DNA of 64,000 nt from CAMDHY01 sp046156265 (lineage in GTDB: Bacteria; Pseudomonadota; Alphaproteobacteria; Rhizobiales; Segnochrobactraceae): NCBI RefSeq assembly GCF_046156265.1, contig NZ_JAWDIR010000045.1, positions 186,001 through 250,000 on the forward strand. Direction: 5' to 3'. A model generated the notes under the pieces. The model was not told the DNA's origin. It saw only the letters and a list, made by a program, of their open reading frames with translations, and did no database searches. Shown one piece after another: positions 11,488 through 20,250 of the stretch. The stretch's first letter is position 1; every line of letters starts with the position of its first letter. Both the position numbers and the translations under genes were made by a program.

Positions 11488-14400
11488 GCGGCCGGCGCGT
11501 CATCCTCGAGGTCCCGGCGGACACCAAGCACGCGCAGGGCCGCGCCACCAGCCCGGACGCCTCGGCGTGGGTGTCGGCGAACGCCGGCTCGGGCAAGACG
11601 CACGTGCTCGTCTGGCGCGTCATCCGGCTTTTGATCGCCGGCACCGACCCCGGCCGCATCCTCTGCCTGACCTATACGAAGGCCGCTGCCGCGACGATGG
11701 CGGCCCGCGTCTTCGACACGCTCGCCCGCTTCGCGACGCTGAGCGAGGCCGACCTCGCCCGCCAGCTCGCCGAGATCGAGGGCGGCACGGTCGATGCCGG
11801 CGCGACGACGCGGGCGCGGCGGCTGTTCGCCCGGGCGCTCGAGACCCCCGGCGGCCTGAAGATCCAGACCATCCACGCCTTCTGCGCCTCGCTGCTGGCG
11901 CAGTTTCCGCTGGAGGCGAACGTCGCCGGCCGCTTCGCCGTCATGGACGACCGCCTCGCCGCCGAGCTCGCCGAGACGGCGCTCGCCGCCGTGCTGCGCG
12001 AGACGGTGGCACATCCCGACGGTGCAGCGGCGCGCGCGCTCGACACGCTGTTGCCGGTCGTCAGCGATGGCGGGCTCGGCGAGGCGATCAAGGCGGTGGT
12101 GGCGCGGCGCGAGGAGTTCCGCGAGTGGCTGCGCAGCGCCGACGACCTCGACGGCGCCATCGCCCGGCTCAGTGCCACCCTCGGCCTCGCCCCCGGCGAT
12201 ACGCCCGAGAGCCTGACGGCGCGCATCCTCGACGAACGCCTCCTTGCCGGCGATGACCTCGTCCGCCTGCACGACGCGCTGGCCGCCTCGACAGCGACGG
12301 CGCAGGAGCGGGCCGGTGAGATCCATGCGTCCGCCATCGGTGATGCAGACGCGCGCACGGCCGCCTGGTGCGCCTTCCTGTTCACCAAGAACGGCAGTCC
12401 ACGCTCCGGCAAGAACGCGCTGTCGGCAGCCGTCGCGAAGGCGCACCCCGATCTGCTGCAGGCCTACGAGGACGAACAGGCCCGCGTGCTCGCCCTCCTC
12501 GATCGCCGCCGCGCCGCCGGGGCGGTGGTGCGGACGGCGGCGCTGGCGCGGCTTGCCGATGCCGTGCTGTCCCGCGTCGAGGCGGAGAAGCGCCGGCGCG
12601 GCCTGATCGACTATGCCGACCAGATCCGCCGCGCCGCCGACCTGCTGTCGCGCTCCGATGCCAGCGCCTGGATCCGCTACAAGCTCGACCAGTCGATCGA
12701 CCACATCCTCGTCGACGAGGCGCAGGATACGAGCCCGCTGCAGTGGCAGGTCGTGCGTGACCTCGCTGCCGAGTTCTTCGCCGGCGCCGGCGCACGCGCC
12801 GGCCGCCGCACGGTGTTCGCGGTCGGTGACGAGAAGCAGTCGATCTACGGCTTCCAGGGCGCCGCGCCGGCGGCGTTCGCGGCGGAGCGGCGCGGCTTCC
12901 AGGCGAAGGCGGCGGCGGTGCGCGAGGCCTTCCACGACGTCCGCCTGACGCTCTCCTTCCGCTCCACCCAGGACGTGCTCGCCGCCGTCGACCGGGTGTT
13001 CGCCGACCCGGCGGCGCGTGAGGGGCTGTCGGCCGACGGCGACGCCCCCGTCCACCAGGCGATCCGCGCGACGGAAATCGGCCTCGTCGAGGTGTGGCCG
13101 CAGGTCTTGCCCGACGAGCGCACCGTGCCGGACGACTGGCGCGAGCCGATCGACCGCATCGGCATGGCGCACCCCTCCGTCCGCCTCGCCGAGCGCATCG
13201 CCGAGACCATCGACGGGTGGATCAGCGCCGGCGAGCTGCTGCCCGATGGCCGGCCGGTGCGGGCCGGCGATGTGCTGGTGCTGGTGCGCAAGCGCGGGCC
13301 GTTCGTCGAGGCGCTGAGCCGGGCCCTGAAGCGGCGCGGCGTGCCGGTCGCCGGCACTGACCGGCTGGTGCTGGGCGAGCACATCGCCGTGCAGGACCTG
13401 GTGGCGCTCGGCCAGGTGCTGGCGCTGCCGGCCGACGACCTGTCGCTCGCCGCCGTGCTGAAGAGCCCGCTGTTCGACGTCGACGAGGCGCTCTTGTTCG
13501 ACCTTGCCCACGGCCGGCCGGGCACCCTCGTCGCAGCGCTGGCCGACAGCGCCGATCCGCGCGCTGAGGCCGCCCATGCTCGCCTCTCCGCCTGGCGCGC
13601 CGCGGCCGCACGGCAGCGGCCGTTCGAGCTCTACACGACGGTTCTTGGCCGCGATGGCGGCCGGCGACGTTTCCTCGCGCGGCTCGGGCCGGAGGTCGAC
13701 GAGGTGCTCGACGCCTTCCTCGACCTCGTGCTCGAGCAGGAGCGCAATGCCATTCCGACGCTCGACGGTTTCCTCGCCTGGTTCGCGGCGGCGCCGGCCG
13801 TCGTCAAGCGCGAGGCGGAGACGGCCGGCGACGCGCTCCGGGTGATGACGGTGCACGGCGCCAAGGGGCTGGAGGCGCCGGTGGTGTTCGTCGCCGACGA
13901 CGGCAGCGGGCCCTCGCATTCGAGCCACGACCCGAAGCTGTTCGCGCTGCCGCCGCTCGACGGCGCCGCCGCCTGCCTCGTCTGGGCGGCGAAGGCCGGC
14001 GACCGGCCGGCGGCGTGCGAGCCGGTGCTGGCCGAGACGCGCCGGCGCGCGGCGGAAGAACACCGGCGGCTCCTCTACGTGGCGCTGACGCGCGCCGCCG
14101 ACCGCCTCGTCGTCTGCGGCTGGCGCGGCAAGCGGGCGGCGTCCGAGGACTGCTGGCACGCCATGGTGGAACGGGCCCTCGTCTCCGACGCGGCAGAGGT
14201 CCGCGACGCCGAGGGCGCCCTCACCGCGCTGCGCTGGCAGGCGCCCCGACCCGTTCCGGCCGAGCCCGAACTGCCGCTGCCGCCGATCGGACCGGCCGGC
14301 GGCGCGTCGGTGGCGGAGGCCGAAGAGGCCGGCCTGCCCGCCTGGGTCGGCCGCGAGGCCGAGGCACCGGCGGCGGTGCTGACGCTGTCGCCCTCCTCCG

Positions 14401-14993
14401 CCTGGGCCGACGAGGACGAGGCGACGACGGCTCCGGGCCCCGCCCGCGTCGCCGACCCCACCGCCCTCGTCCGCGGCCGGCTGGTCCACCGGCTGATCGA
14501 AGCCCTGGCGACGATCGCCGCGGCAGAGCGCGCGGATGTCGCCACACGCTTCCTCGCCCGCGAGGCGCCGGATCTCGACGAGCCAGTGTCGGCGGCGATT
14601 GCGGCGGAGGCGCTGGGCGTTCTCGCGGACCCGGCTCTGGCGCGCCTGTTCGGCGAGGATGGCCGCGCCGAGGTGCCGATCGCCGGCTCCCTCACCCGCG
14701 CCGACGGTGCCGTGCTCGCCGTCGCCGGCCGCATCGACCGCCTCGCCGTGTTGCCGGACCGGGTGATGGCGATCGATCTCAAGACCGACCGGCGGGTGCC
14801 GGCGGACGCAGGGGCGGTGGCGCCGGCCTATGTCGCCCAGATGGCGCTCTACCGCGCCCTGCTGGCCGACCTCTATCCGGGCCGGATCGTCGAGGCGGCG
14901 ATCCTCTACACCGCCGCGCCGCGGCTCGTGACGCTGCCCGCGGCGGCCCTCGACGCGCTCCTCGTCCGCCTGCTCGCAGCGCCTCCGCCGTGA
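11484..14993 (+). CDS. addA: Double-strand break repair helicase AddA
   Basis: This 1169-residue UvrD/RecB-type helicase-nuclease has Walker A SANAGSGKTHVLVWR (about residues 31-45), motif Ia (LCLTYTKAAAATMA), Walker B ILVDEAQDTSPLQW, motif III (AVGDEKQSIYGFQGA), motif IV (LSFRSTQDVL), motifs V/VI (TVHGAKGLEAPVVF, RRLLYVALTRAADRLVV), and a C-terminal nuclease motif AIDLKTDRRVP. I set the start at the ATG at 11484, which overlaps the addB stop; a longer in-frame reading upstream lies inside addB in another frame. In many Rhizobiales a thioredoxin gene follows addA, but here a NUDIX gene follows after 94 bp. Confidence 0.94.
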   Translation: MSGRRVILEVPADTKHAQGRATSPDASAWVSANAGSGKTHVLVWRVIRLLIAGTDPGRILCLTYTKAAAATMAARVFDTLARFATLSEADLARQLAEIEGGTVDAGATTRARRLFARALETPGGLKIQTIHAFCASLLAQFPLEANVAGRFAVMDDRLAAELAETALAAVLRETVAHPDGAAARALDTLLPVVSDGGLGEAIKAVVARREEFREWLRSADDLDGAIARLSATLGLAPGDTPESLTARILDERLLAGDDLVRLHDALAASTATAQERAGEIHASAIGDADARTAAWCAFLFTKNGSPRSGKNALSAAVAKAHPDLLQAYEDEQARVLALLDRRRAAGAVVRTAALARLADAVLSRVEAEKRRRGLIDYADQIRRAADLLSRSDASAWIRYKLDQSIDHILVDEAQDTSPLQWQVVRDLAAEFFAGAGARAGRRTVFAVGDEKQSIYGFQGAAPAAFAAERRGFQAKAAAVREAFHDVRLTLSFRSTQDVLAAVDRVFADPAAREGLSADGDAPVHQAIRATEIGLVEVWPQVLPDERTVPDDWREPIDRIGMAHPSVRLAERIAETIDGWISAGELLPDGRPVRAGDVLVLVRKRGPFVEALSRALKRRGVPVAGTDRLVLGEHIAVQDLVALGQVLALPADDLSLAAVLKSPLFDVDEALLFDLAHGRPGTLVAALADSADPRAEAAHARLSAWRAAAARQRPFELYTTVLGRDGGRRRFLARLGPEVDEVLDAFLDLVLEQERNAIPTLDGFLAWFAAAPAVVKREAETAGDALRVMTVHGAKGLEAPVVFVADDGSGPSHSSHDPKLFALPPLDGAAACLVWAAKAGDRPAACEPVLAETRRRAAEEHRRLLYVALTRAADRLVVCGWRGKRAASEDCWHAMVERALVSDAAEVRDAEGALTALRWQAPRPVPAEPELPLPPIGPAGGASVAEAEEAGLPAWVGREAEAPAAVLTLSPSSAWADEDEATTAPGPARVADPTALVRGRLVHRLIEALATIAAAERADVATRFLAREAPDLDEPVSAAIAAEALGVLADPALARLFGEDGRAEVPIAGSLTRADGAVLAVAGRIDRLAVLPDRVMAIDLKTDRRVPADAGAVAPAYVAQMALYRALLADLYPGRIVEAAILYTAAPRLVTLPAAALDALLVRLLAAPPP

Positions 14994-15087
14994 TCTCTTG
15001 CGGGTCCGCGGCCGGGTCTCGCGCTTGCCGCCGCCGGCCGGCGATGCGACGCTCACCGCCGCCCCCGCAACCGCGACACGCACAATC

Positions 15088-15636
15088 ATGACCGACCGAC
15101 CCAGCCCGCCGGACGACAGCCTCGACCCCGCCTTCCGCCGCCGCGTGCCACACGGCGACAGCCTCGAGCGCGATGTCTGCGAGCGCTGCGGCTTCGTCGC
15201 CTACGACAATCCGAAGATCGTCGTCGGCTCGGTCGTGCGCTCGCCGGGCGGGGTGATGATGTGCCGGCGCGCCATCGCCCCGCGCATCGGCTTTTGGACC
15301 CTGCCGGCCGGCTATCTCGAGCACGGCGAGACGCCCGAGGAAGGCGCCCGTCGCGAGGCCTTCGAGGAGGCGGGCGCCGACATCGAGCTGACGTCGCTCC
15401 TCGCCGTCTACACGGTCCGCCGGCTGTCGCAGGTGCAGTTGATCTACCGCGCCGAGCTCCGGGGCGGCTATGAGGCCGGGCCGGAGAGCCTCGAGGTGCG
15501 CGAGTTCGGCTGGAACGAACTGCCGTGGGACGCCCTCGCCTTTCCCTCCGTCGCCTGGGCGCTGGAGCACGAGCGCGCCGTCGCCGGGGGAGCCCTCGCC
15601 CCGTTCACCAATCCCGTTCCCGACGACGCTGCCTAG
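15088..15636 (+). CDS. NUDIX hydrolase with partial zinc-ribbon N terminus
   Basis: This 182-residue protein has a full NUDIX box, GYLEHGETPEEGARREAFEE followed by AGA (consensus Gx5Ex7REUxEExGU), so it is predicted to hydrolyse a nucleoside diphosphate linked to another moiety. The N-terminal part contains CERCGFVAYDNPKIVVGSV, the single CxxC that precedes the NUDIX fold in NADH-pyrophosphatase-like and ADP-ribose-type family members. The start is taken at the ATG at 15088; an upstream in-frame start at 14998 would add ~30 residues of low-complexity sequence without homologous character. Its real substrate is unknown. It may be co-transcribed with addBA (94 bp gap). Confidence 0.87.
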   Translation: MTDRPSPPDDSLDPAFRRRVPHGDSLERDVCERCGFVAYDNPKIVVGSVVRSPGGVMMCRRAIAPRIGFWTLPAGYLEHGETPEEGARREAFEEAGADIELTSLLAVYTVRRLSQVQLIYRAELRGGYEAGPESLEVREFGWNELPWDALAFPSVAWALEHERAVAGGALAPFTNPVPDDAA

Positions 15637-15774
15637 TCGCAATCGTTGCGTGCACGGAGTGCGCGGGCTACAAACGCGGCCCCGGCCTCGCGACCCGGTT
15701 GGTCACGAAGCGGTGCAGCAGCGTGACAGCACCGTGACTTTCCCCCGGCGGCGGCGCTGCGTAGGGTCGGCCTT

Positions 15775-16560
15775 GTGAATCGTCCCATTCCCCCTTCGAT
15801 GATGTCTCTGCGGGGCCGCCTGTCGGCCCTCGGCGGCCTGACGTTGGCGGCGCTCGCCGCGGCCTTTGCGCCGGCCAGCGCCGAACAACGCCCGCCACTC
15901 GCAGTGGTTGAGCTTTTTACTAGTCAAGGTTGTTCATCCAGCCCGCCGGCGGATGCCCTTCTGGCCGAGCTCGCAGGCGACAGCACCCTCGTCGCGATCT
16001 CGTTGCCGGTCACCTACTGGGACTATCTCGGCTGGGCCGACACACGGGCGAGCCAGGCCAACACCAGCCGCCAGTTCTCCTATGCCGCGCGACGGGGCGA
16101 CCGGGCGGTCTACACGCCGCAGATGGTCGTCAACGGCCGCACGCCCGTGGTCGGCAGCGATGCGGAAGCCCTCCGCGAGGTCATCCAGCAACAGGTCGAC
16201 GACGGCCTCGGACTTCGCCTGTCGGTGGAGATCCGGCTCGCCGACGACATGTTCGAGATACAGGTCGGTGCCGGTACCCGCGGCCAGCGGGCGACGGTGT
16301 GGATCGGTGCCGTCGAGCCGTCGGTGACCGTCTCGGTGCTGCGCGGCGAGAACGGCGGCCGGCGCCTCACCTACACCAACGTGGTGCGGGTGCTGCAGCC
16401 GATCGGTGTCTGGCGCGGCGATGCGATGTCCTTCGAGCTGCCCGCCGAGAAGATCGACAGGCGCGCCGGCTCATCGGCCGTGGTGATCGTGCAGGCGGAG
16501 GTGGACGGGCACCCGGGCGAGATCCTCGGTGCCGCGCTGCTGCGCCCCGCCGAAGGCTGA
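15775..16560 (+). CDS. DUF1223 family secreted thioredoxin-fold protein
   Basis: This protein of about 261 residues has an N-terminal signal peptide (hydrophobic LGGLTLAALAAAFAPASA), so it is probably periplasmic. The mature part begins with VVELFTSQGCSSSPPADALL, the DUF1223 hallmark with a cysteine at the position of a thioredoxin active site but no CxxC, followed by LPVTYWDYLGWADTRAS and YTPQMVVNGR. The family is widespread in proteobacteria and its function is unknown; a redox or thiol role is only suggested by the fold. The start could be the GTG at 15775 or the ATG at 15799, and the signal peptide works with either. Its 3' end faces the DMT transporter gene 42 bp away; a perfect 12-bp palindrome (CGTCAGCTGACG, 16601-16612) overlaps the stop codon of that neighbour. 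Confidence 0.85.
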   Translation: MNRPIPPSMMSLRGRLSALGGLTLAALAAAFAPASAEQRPPLAVVELFTSQGCSSSPPADALLAELAGDSTLVAISLPVTYWDYLGWADTRASQANTSRQFSYAARRGDRAVYTPQMVVNGRTPVVGSDAEALREVIQQQVDDGLGLRLSVEIRLADDMFEIQVGAGTRGQRATVWIGAVEPSVTVSVLRGENGGRRLTYTNVVRVLQPIGVWRGDAMSFELPAEKIDRRAGSSAVVIVQAEVDGHPGEILGAALLRPAEG

Positions 16561-16602
16561 GGGCTGAGGGCGGCGGAGCGGCGCGCGCCGGGCGGCCGTA
16601 CG

Positions 16603-17496
16603 TCAGCTGACGCGGCGCAGGCGCTCGCGGTGCAGCGTGTAGAGGCCCGAGCCGACGATGATCGCCCCGCCGACTGCCGTCCACAGGTCGGGCAGATCGC
16701 CGAACACCAGGTAGCCGAGCGTCGTCATCCACAGGATCTGCGTGTAGCCGAACGGCGCCAGCGTCGAGGCCGGCGCGAGCTTGTGGGCGTGGATCAACAG
16801 GAAGTGACCGACCCCGCCGAGGACGCCGAGCGCCACCAGCATCCCCCATATCGCCGCGGTCGGCGGCATCTGCCAGACCGGCGGCATCAGCGGTGTCAGG
16901 GCCAGCATGCCGACGGCGGCCGACAGCAGCAACATGCCTTCGGCGCTTTCGCTGCGGCTGAGGTGACGGGTGAGGATGAGGTAGAGCGCGTAGCAGAGCG
17001 TCGAGCAGAGCGACAGGCCGGCCGCCCAGTGCATGCCGCCGAGCCCGGGGCGGATGACGACAAGCACGCCGATGAGGCCGACCACCACGGCCGCCCAGCG
17101 GCGCCAGCCGATCTTCTCACCGAGCAGCGGGCCGGCGAGCGCCGTGACGATCAGCGGCCCGGCGAACTGGATGGAGGCGGCCTCGACCAGTTGCAGGTAG
17201 CGCAGCGCCGCGAAATTGAAGACGGTGGAGCCGAGCAGGAACAGCCCCCGCAGCAGCTGAAGCCCCGGCCGGCGGGTGCCGAACAGCTCGGGCTGCCGCC
17301 AGGCCCGCAGCACGATGATGACGAGGACGACGTTGACTGCGTAGCGGAACCACGCGACCTCCATCGGGTGCAGCGAGTTGCCGAGCAGCTTCGCGATGGC
17401 GTCGAGGCCCGCGAACAGGAGCGTCGTGAGAACAACCAGGCCTATGCCGCGGAGACGAAGGTCCACTGGTCGCCCGAACACTGCCGCCACGGCCAT
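16603..17496 (-). CDS. DMT superfamily (EamA) transporter
   Basis: This 297-residue protein has about ten hydrophobic segments in two EamA repeats (e.g. GIGLVVLTTLLFAGLDAIAK and AAVVVGLIGVLVVI), and ends in a short basic tail. It resembles RhaT/EamA inner-membrane exporters of metabolites or amino acids; the substrate cannot be predicted. I chose the ATG at 17496 because GGAG lies 6 nt upstream, and 31 residues of the longer reading are Arg/Pro-rich without membrane character. It stands alone, convergent with the DUF1223 gene and downstream of the marR-type gene on the same strand but separated by 235 bp. Confidence 0.86.
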   Translation of the reverse strand: MAVAAVFGRPVDLRLRGIGLVVLTTLLFAGLDAIAKLLGNSLHPMEVAWFRYAVNVVLVIIVLRAWRQPELFGTRRPGLQLLRGLFLLGSTVFNFAALRYLQLVEAASIQFAGPLIVTALAGPLLGEKIGWRRWAAVVVGLIGVLVVIRPGLGGMHWAAGLSLCSTLCYALYLILTRHLSRSESAEGMLLLSAAVGMLALTPLMPPVWQMPPTAAIWGMLVALGVLGGVGHFLLIHAHKLAPASTLAPFGYTQILWMTTLGYLVFGDLPDLWTAVGGAIIVGSGLYTLHRERLRRVS

Positions 17497-17731
17497 GGAA
17501 CGCTCCGGCGGGGGAGGACGGTTCCGCCCGCTCACGCGGACGAGCCGCCGCACCGGATGACGCCCGGTGCGCGGCAGGCCTGCTCTCAAGGGACCCCGAC
17601 CATAGCGGGAAGCTCCCCGGGCGGCGACCGGGATCGTCGCATGGCATCACTGCGGGGGACGCATGGCGGCCAACGCGGCGCGCAGGGGGACATGGCAGGA
17701 AGCGCCGGAGGCGATGCAACAGACGGCCACC

Positions 17732-18217
17732 TCAATCCGATTCGAGGCCGTCGTCGTCCTCGATCGCGGGCGGCAGGGGCGAGCCGCTGATCTTGGCGAG
17801 GTTGCGCTCCACCTTGTTGAGGAGCTTGCGCAGGCGCTTGCGGTCCTTTTCGTCGAGCCCGGCGACCGCCTCCTTCTCGAGGCGCTTCCAGGCCTTGTCG
17901 ACCTCGGCGATGCGGGCGCGGCCATCCTCGGTGAGGTGGACGCGGGCGAGGCGGCCGTCGGCATCCGACATCTGCCGCCGCACCAGCCCCTGCGCTGAGA
18001 GCCGGGTCACCATCTTCGTCACCGTCGGCGGCTGCACCGAGAGCACCGAGGCGAGCTGGCCCATCGTCTGGCCGTCCTCCTCGTTCAGCGCCTTCAGCAC
18101 CGATTCCTGCCCCGGATGGAGCCCGATGCGGCCGAGGTGCGAGGTCGACCGGGCGCGATGCGCCTTGGCCGCCTGGCCGAGCTGGAAGGTGACGGTCTTG
18201 CGGTAGCTGAACGACAT
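17732..18217 (-). CDS. MarR family winged-helix regulator
   Basis: This 161-residue protein has the MarR layout: an N-terminal dimerisation helix, a winged helix-turn-helix with QLASVLSVQPPTVTKMVTRL as the DNA-recognition region (about residues 54-73), and the wing motif MSDADGRLARVHLTEDGR. The C-terminal basic helices KRLRKLLNKVERNLAKI close the dimer interface. Such proteins usually repress their own or neighbouring genes until a ligand binds. It is transcribed away from yebC, across a 217-bp spacer, and the next gene downstream is the DMT exporter, a plausible but unproven target. Ligand unknown. Confidence 0.9.
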   Translation of the reverse strand: MSFSYRKTVTFQLGQAAKAHRARSTSHLGRIGLHPGQESVLKALNEEDGQTMGQLASVLSVQPPTVTKMVTRLSAQGLVRRQMSDADGRLARVHLTEDGRARIAEVDKAWKRLEKEAVAGLDEKDRKRLRKLLNKVERNLAKISGSPLPPAIEDDDGLESD

Positions 18218-18434
18218 AGGAGCCGACTAACAGTTCCCTGTGACGGCTTGGTGAATTTCGACCGCCGCCGGTGAAAATCGACGCTAGGGCTGACCGCGGG
18301 CCGAGACAAGCCGGCCGCGGCGAGTTCACTGGTCGGGGCAATGGCTCCCGCGAGCCCGCGCGGCTTCCTTTTACGGCCATCCGGGCCTATAAGCCGCGGC
18401 CGAGCCACACATCTTTTCGGGGCATGACAGACGC
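18218..18434. promoter_or_regulatory. Divergent promoter region, marR-type / yebC
   Basis: This 217-bp spacer between the divergent marR-type gene and yebC must hold the promoters of both. It is locally less GC-rich near each start (GACATAGGAGCCGACTAACA side and the GGCTTCCTTTTACGGCC side). No convincing inverted operator for the MarR protein could be found by eye. Confidence 0.4.
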
Positions 18435-19184
18435 ATGGCCGGCCATTCCCAGTTCAAGAACATCATGCACAAGAAGGGCGCCGCCGACGCCCGCCGCTCG
18501 AAGCTGTTCTCCAAGCTCGCCAAGGAGATCACGGTCGCGGCGAAAATGGGCCTGCCCGACCCGAAGATGAACTCGCGGCTGAGGCTCGCGGTGCAGAACG
18601 CCCGCGCCGAGAACATGCCGAAGGACAACATCGAGCGGGCGATCAAGAAGGCCGCCGGCGACGACACCAGCGACTTCGTCGAGGTGCGCTACGAGGGCTA
18701 CGGCCCCGGCGGCACGGCGATCATCGTCGAGACGCTCACCGACAACCGTAACCGCACCGCCAGCGCCGTGCGCGCCGCCTTTGCGAAGAGCGGCGGGGCG
18801 CTCGGCGAGACCGGCTCGGTGTCGTTCATGTTCGACCGCGTCGGCGAGATCACCTACCTCGCGGCCGCCGGATCGGCCGACGCGGTGATGGAGGCGGCGA
18901 TCGAGGCCGGCGCCGACGACGTGCAGTCGGACGAGGCGGGCCACACGATCACCTGCGCCTTCGAGGCGACCGGTGACGTCTCCGCCGCCCTCGAGGAGCG
19001 CCTCGGCACGCCGGAGAGCGTCAAGATCGTCTGGAAGCCGCAGAACCTCGTGCCCGTCGACGAGGAGAAGGCCGAGACACTCATCGATCTCGTCGACCGC
19101 CTCGAGGACGACGACGACGTGCAGGCGGTATTCTCGAACTTCGAAGTCTCCGACGAGGTGATGGCGAAGCTGACGGCGGCGTGA
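18435..19184 (+). CDS. YebC/PmpR family regulator / translation factor
   Basis: This 249-residue protein is the full length of the YebC family, beginning with the signature MAGHSQFKNIMHKKGAADAR and containing MPKDNIERAIKKAAG and GYGPGGTAIIVETLTDNRNR. Family members act as cytoplasmic DNA-binding regulators (PmpR) or, as shown more recently, as translation factors that relieve stalling at proline runs; which applies here is unknown. Unlike in many proteobacteria, ruvC-ruvAB are not adjacent. The stop overlaps the start of the small gene that follows. Confidence 0.94.
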   Translation: MAGHSQFKNIMHKKGAADARRSKLFSKLAKEITVAAKMGLPDPKMNSRLRLAVQNARAENMPKDNIERAIKKAAGDDTSDFVEVRYEGYGPGGTAIIVETLTDNRNRTASAVRAAFAKSGGALGETGSVSFMFDRVGEITYLAAAGSADAVMEAAIEAGADDVQSDEAGHTITCAFEATGDVSAALEERLGTPESVKIVWKPQNLVPVDEEKAETLIDLVDRLEDDDDVQAVFSNFEVSDEVMAKLTAA

Positions 19185-19567
19185 TGGGGCGGGCTTCGGT
19201 GAACGCGCCGGGCTTCGAAGGTGCCATCGAGGCTCAGGAGGCGGTGTGCCGTCGCTACGGGGCAGTCTTCGATCTGCCGAAGCTTCACCTGCGCGCCGGT
19301 GTGTCGGCGGACCTGCGGTCGGGGATCGAGCCGATCAACGGTCAGCGCGAGCGGCCGGAAGGCAACCTGTCTGGCTGGTTCTTCTGGGCAGGGACGGAGT
19401 TCTCGGAAGCCGAGGACTTCTTCCAGCCGCTGCATCTCGTCCATCTGCCGCTGTGGTTTCCGCGCGTTCTCCCCTATCTCGCCCTGCCGCTCGGCTGGCG
19501 CTTCCTGCTGGCGGAGGGTTACGAGGACGTCTGGTTCGACGAAGCTCTGGTCCATCCGCGGCACTAG
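19181..19567 (+). CDS. Conserved hypothetical protein, possibly Imm33/DUF2185-like
   Basis: This small acidic protein of 127-128 residues has its start (GTG 19181 or ATG 19184) overlapping the yebC stop, so it is probably translationally coupled. Visible features are SGWFFWAGTEFSEAEDFFQP, LHLVHL, and a C-terminal LPLGWRFLLAEGYEDVWFDE block with clustered aromatic and acidic residues. This pattern recalls small cytoplasmic proteins sometimes grouped with immunity-protein families such as Imm33, but I cannot assign it firmly. No toxin gene is beside it, so an immunity function is not supported by context. No signal peptide or membrane segment is present. Confidence 0.6.
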   Translation: MMGRASVNAPGFEGAIEAQEAVCRRYGAVFDLPKLHLRAGVSADLRSGIEPINGQRERPEGNLSGWFFWAGTEFSEAEDFFQPLHLVHLPLWFPRVLPYLALPLGWRFLLAEGYEDVWFDEALVHPRH

Positions 19568-19587
19568 AGGCAACCGTCTCGCGCACC

Positions 19588-19754
19588 ACCCTCCCCCTGC
19601 GGGAGGGTCGGGCCGCCGCAGGCGGACCGGGGAGGGCGCCGGCGGCGTAGCCGTCGGCGTGCGACGGTGCACCATTTGCGACGTTTCACGCGGCGCTTCG
19701 CGCCGCGCCCCCTCCGGCCGGCTCCGCCGGCCACCTCCCCCGCGAGGGGGGAGG
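19588..19754. repeat. Cluster of palindromic intergenic repeats (REP-like)
   Basis: The spacer between two convergent genes contains at least four perfect hairpins: ACCCTCCC/GGGAGGGT (19588-19608, loop 5), GCGGCGC/GCGCCGC (19690-19706, loop 3), GGCCGGC/GCCGGCC (19716-19732, loop 3) and CCTCCCCC/GGGGGAGG (19734-19754, loop 5). The CTCCCC...GGGGAG ends and the composite arrangement are typical of repeated extragenic palindromes in alphaproteobacterial genomes. Lying at convergent 3' ends, it may also act as a transcription barrier for both strands. Confidence 0.7.
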
Positions 19755-19761
19755 AAAAGGG

Positions 19762-20250
19762 TCACGCAATGTCCTCGAGCCGCTCGAGCGGCAGCGGGCC
19801 GTCGACCTTGACGGAGCGGATGGCGAAGTTCGAGCGGATGTCCTCGATGACGCCGATGGTGAGAAGCTTGTCGGTCAGCACGCGCTCGTAGGCCTCGAGG
19901 TCGGGCACCACCACCTCCGCGAGGAAATCCGCCATCCCCGAGACCATGTGGCAGGCGACGACCTCGGGGATCGCCACCAGCCGGTCCTGCAGTTCGGCAG
20001 CCGTTTCCAGGCTGTGGCGGGCGACCTTGATCTCGACGAACACCGTCAGCCCGAGCCCGACGGCCTTGCGGTCGATCACCGCCCGGTAGCCACGCACCAC
20101 GCCGTCCTCCTCCAGCCGGCGCACCCGCCTCAGGCACGGCGACGGCGACAGCGCCACACGGTCGGCGAGGTCGACATTGGAGATGCGCGCATCTGCCTGC
20201 AGGCCCTCGAGGATGCGGCGGTCGATGCGGTCGAGGTCGGGTTTTGGCAT
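19762..20250 (-). CDS. Lrp/AsnC family transcriptional regulator
   Basis: This 162-residue protein has an N-terminal helix-turn-helix with DRIDRRILEGLQADARISNV and LADRVALSPSPCLRRVRRLE, followed by the wing GVVRGYRAVIDRKAVG, and a C-terminal RAM/ligand domain (VPEVVACHMVSGMADFL-like block near 95-110). It is the feast/famine regulator family that senses amino acids. The ATG at 20250 gives the standard start MPKPDLDRIDRRI. It is divergent from an EamA exporter gene across 143 bp, a common pairing in which the regulator controls the exporter of its effector amino acid; that function is inference. Confidence 0.9.
   Translation of the reverse strand: MPKPDLDRIDRRILEGLQADARISNVDLADRVALSPSPCLRRVRRLEEDGVVRGYRAVIDRKAVGLGLTVFVEIKVARHSLETAAELQDRLVAIPEVVACHMVSGMADFLAEVVVPDLEAYERVLTDKLLTIGVIEDIRSNFAIRSVKVDGPLPLERLEDIA

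Noticed and set aside
11430..15089. A 1219-residue open frame on the minus strand opposite addA
   Set aside because: It is the antisense of addA, made open by very high GC content. Its composition is Arg/Gly/His-rich with no family motifs, while addA shows all helicase motifs.
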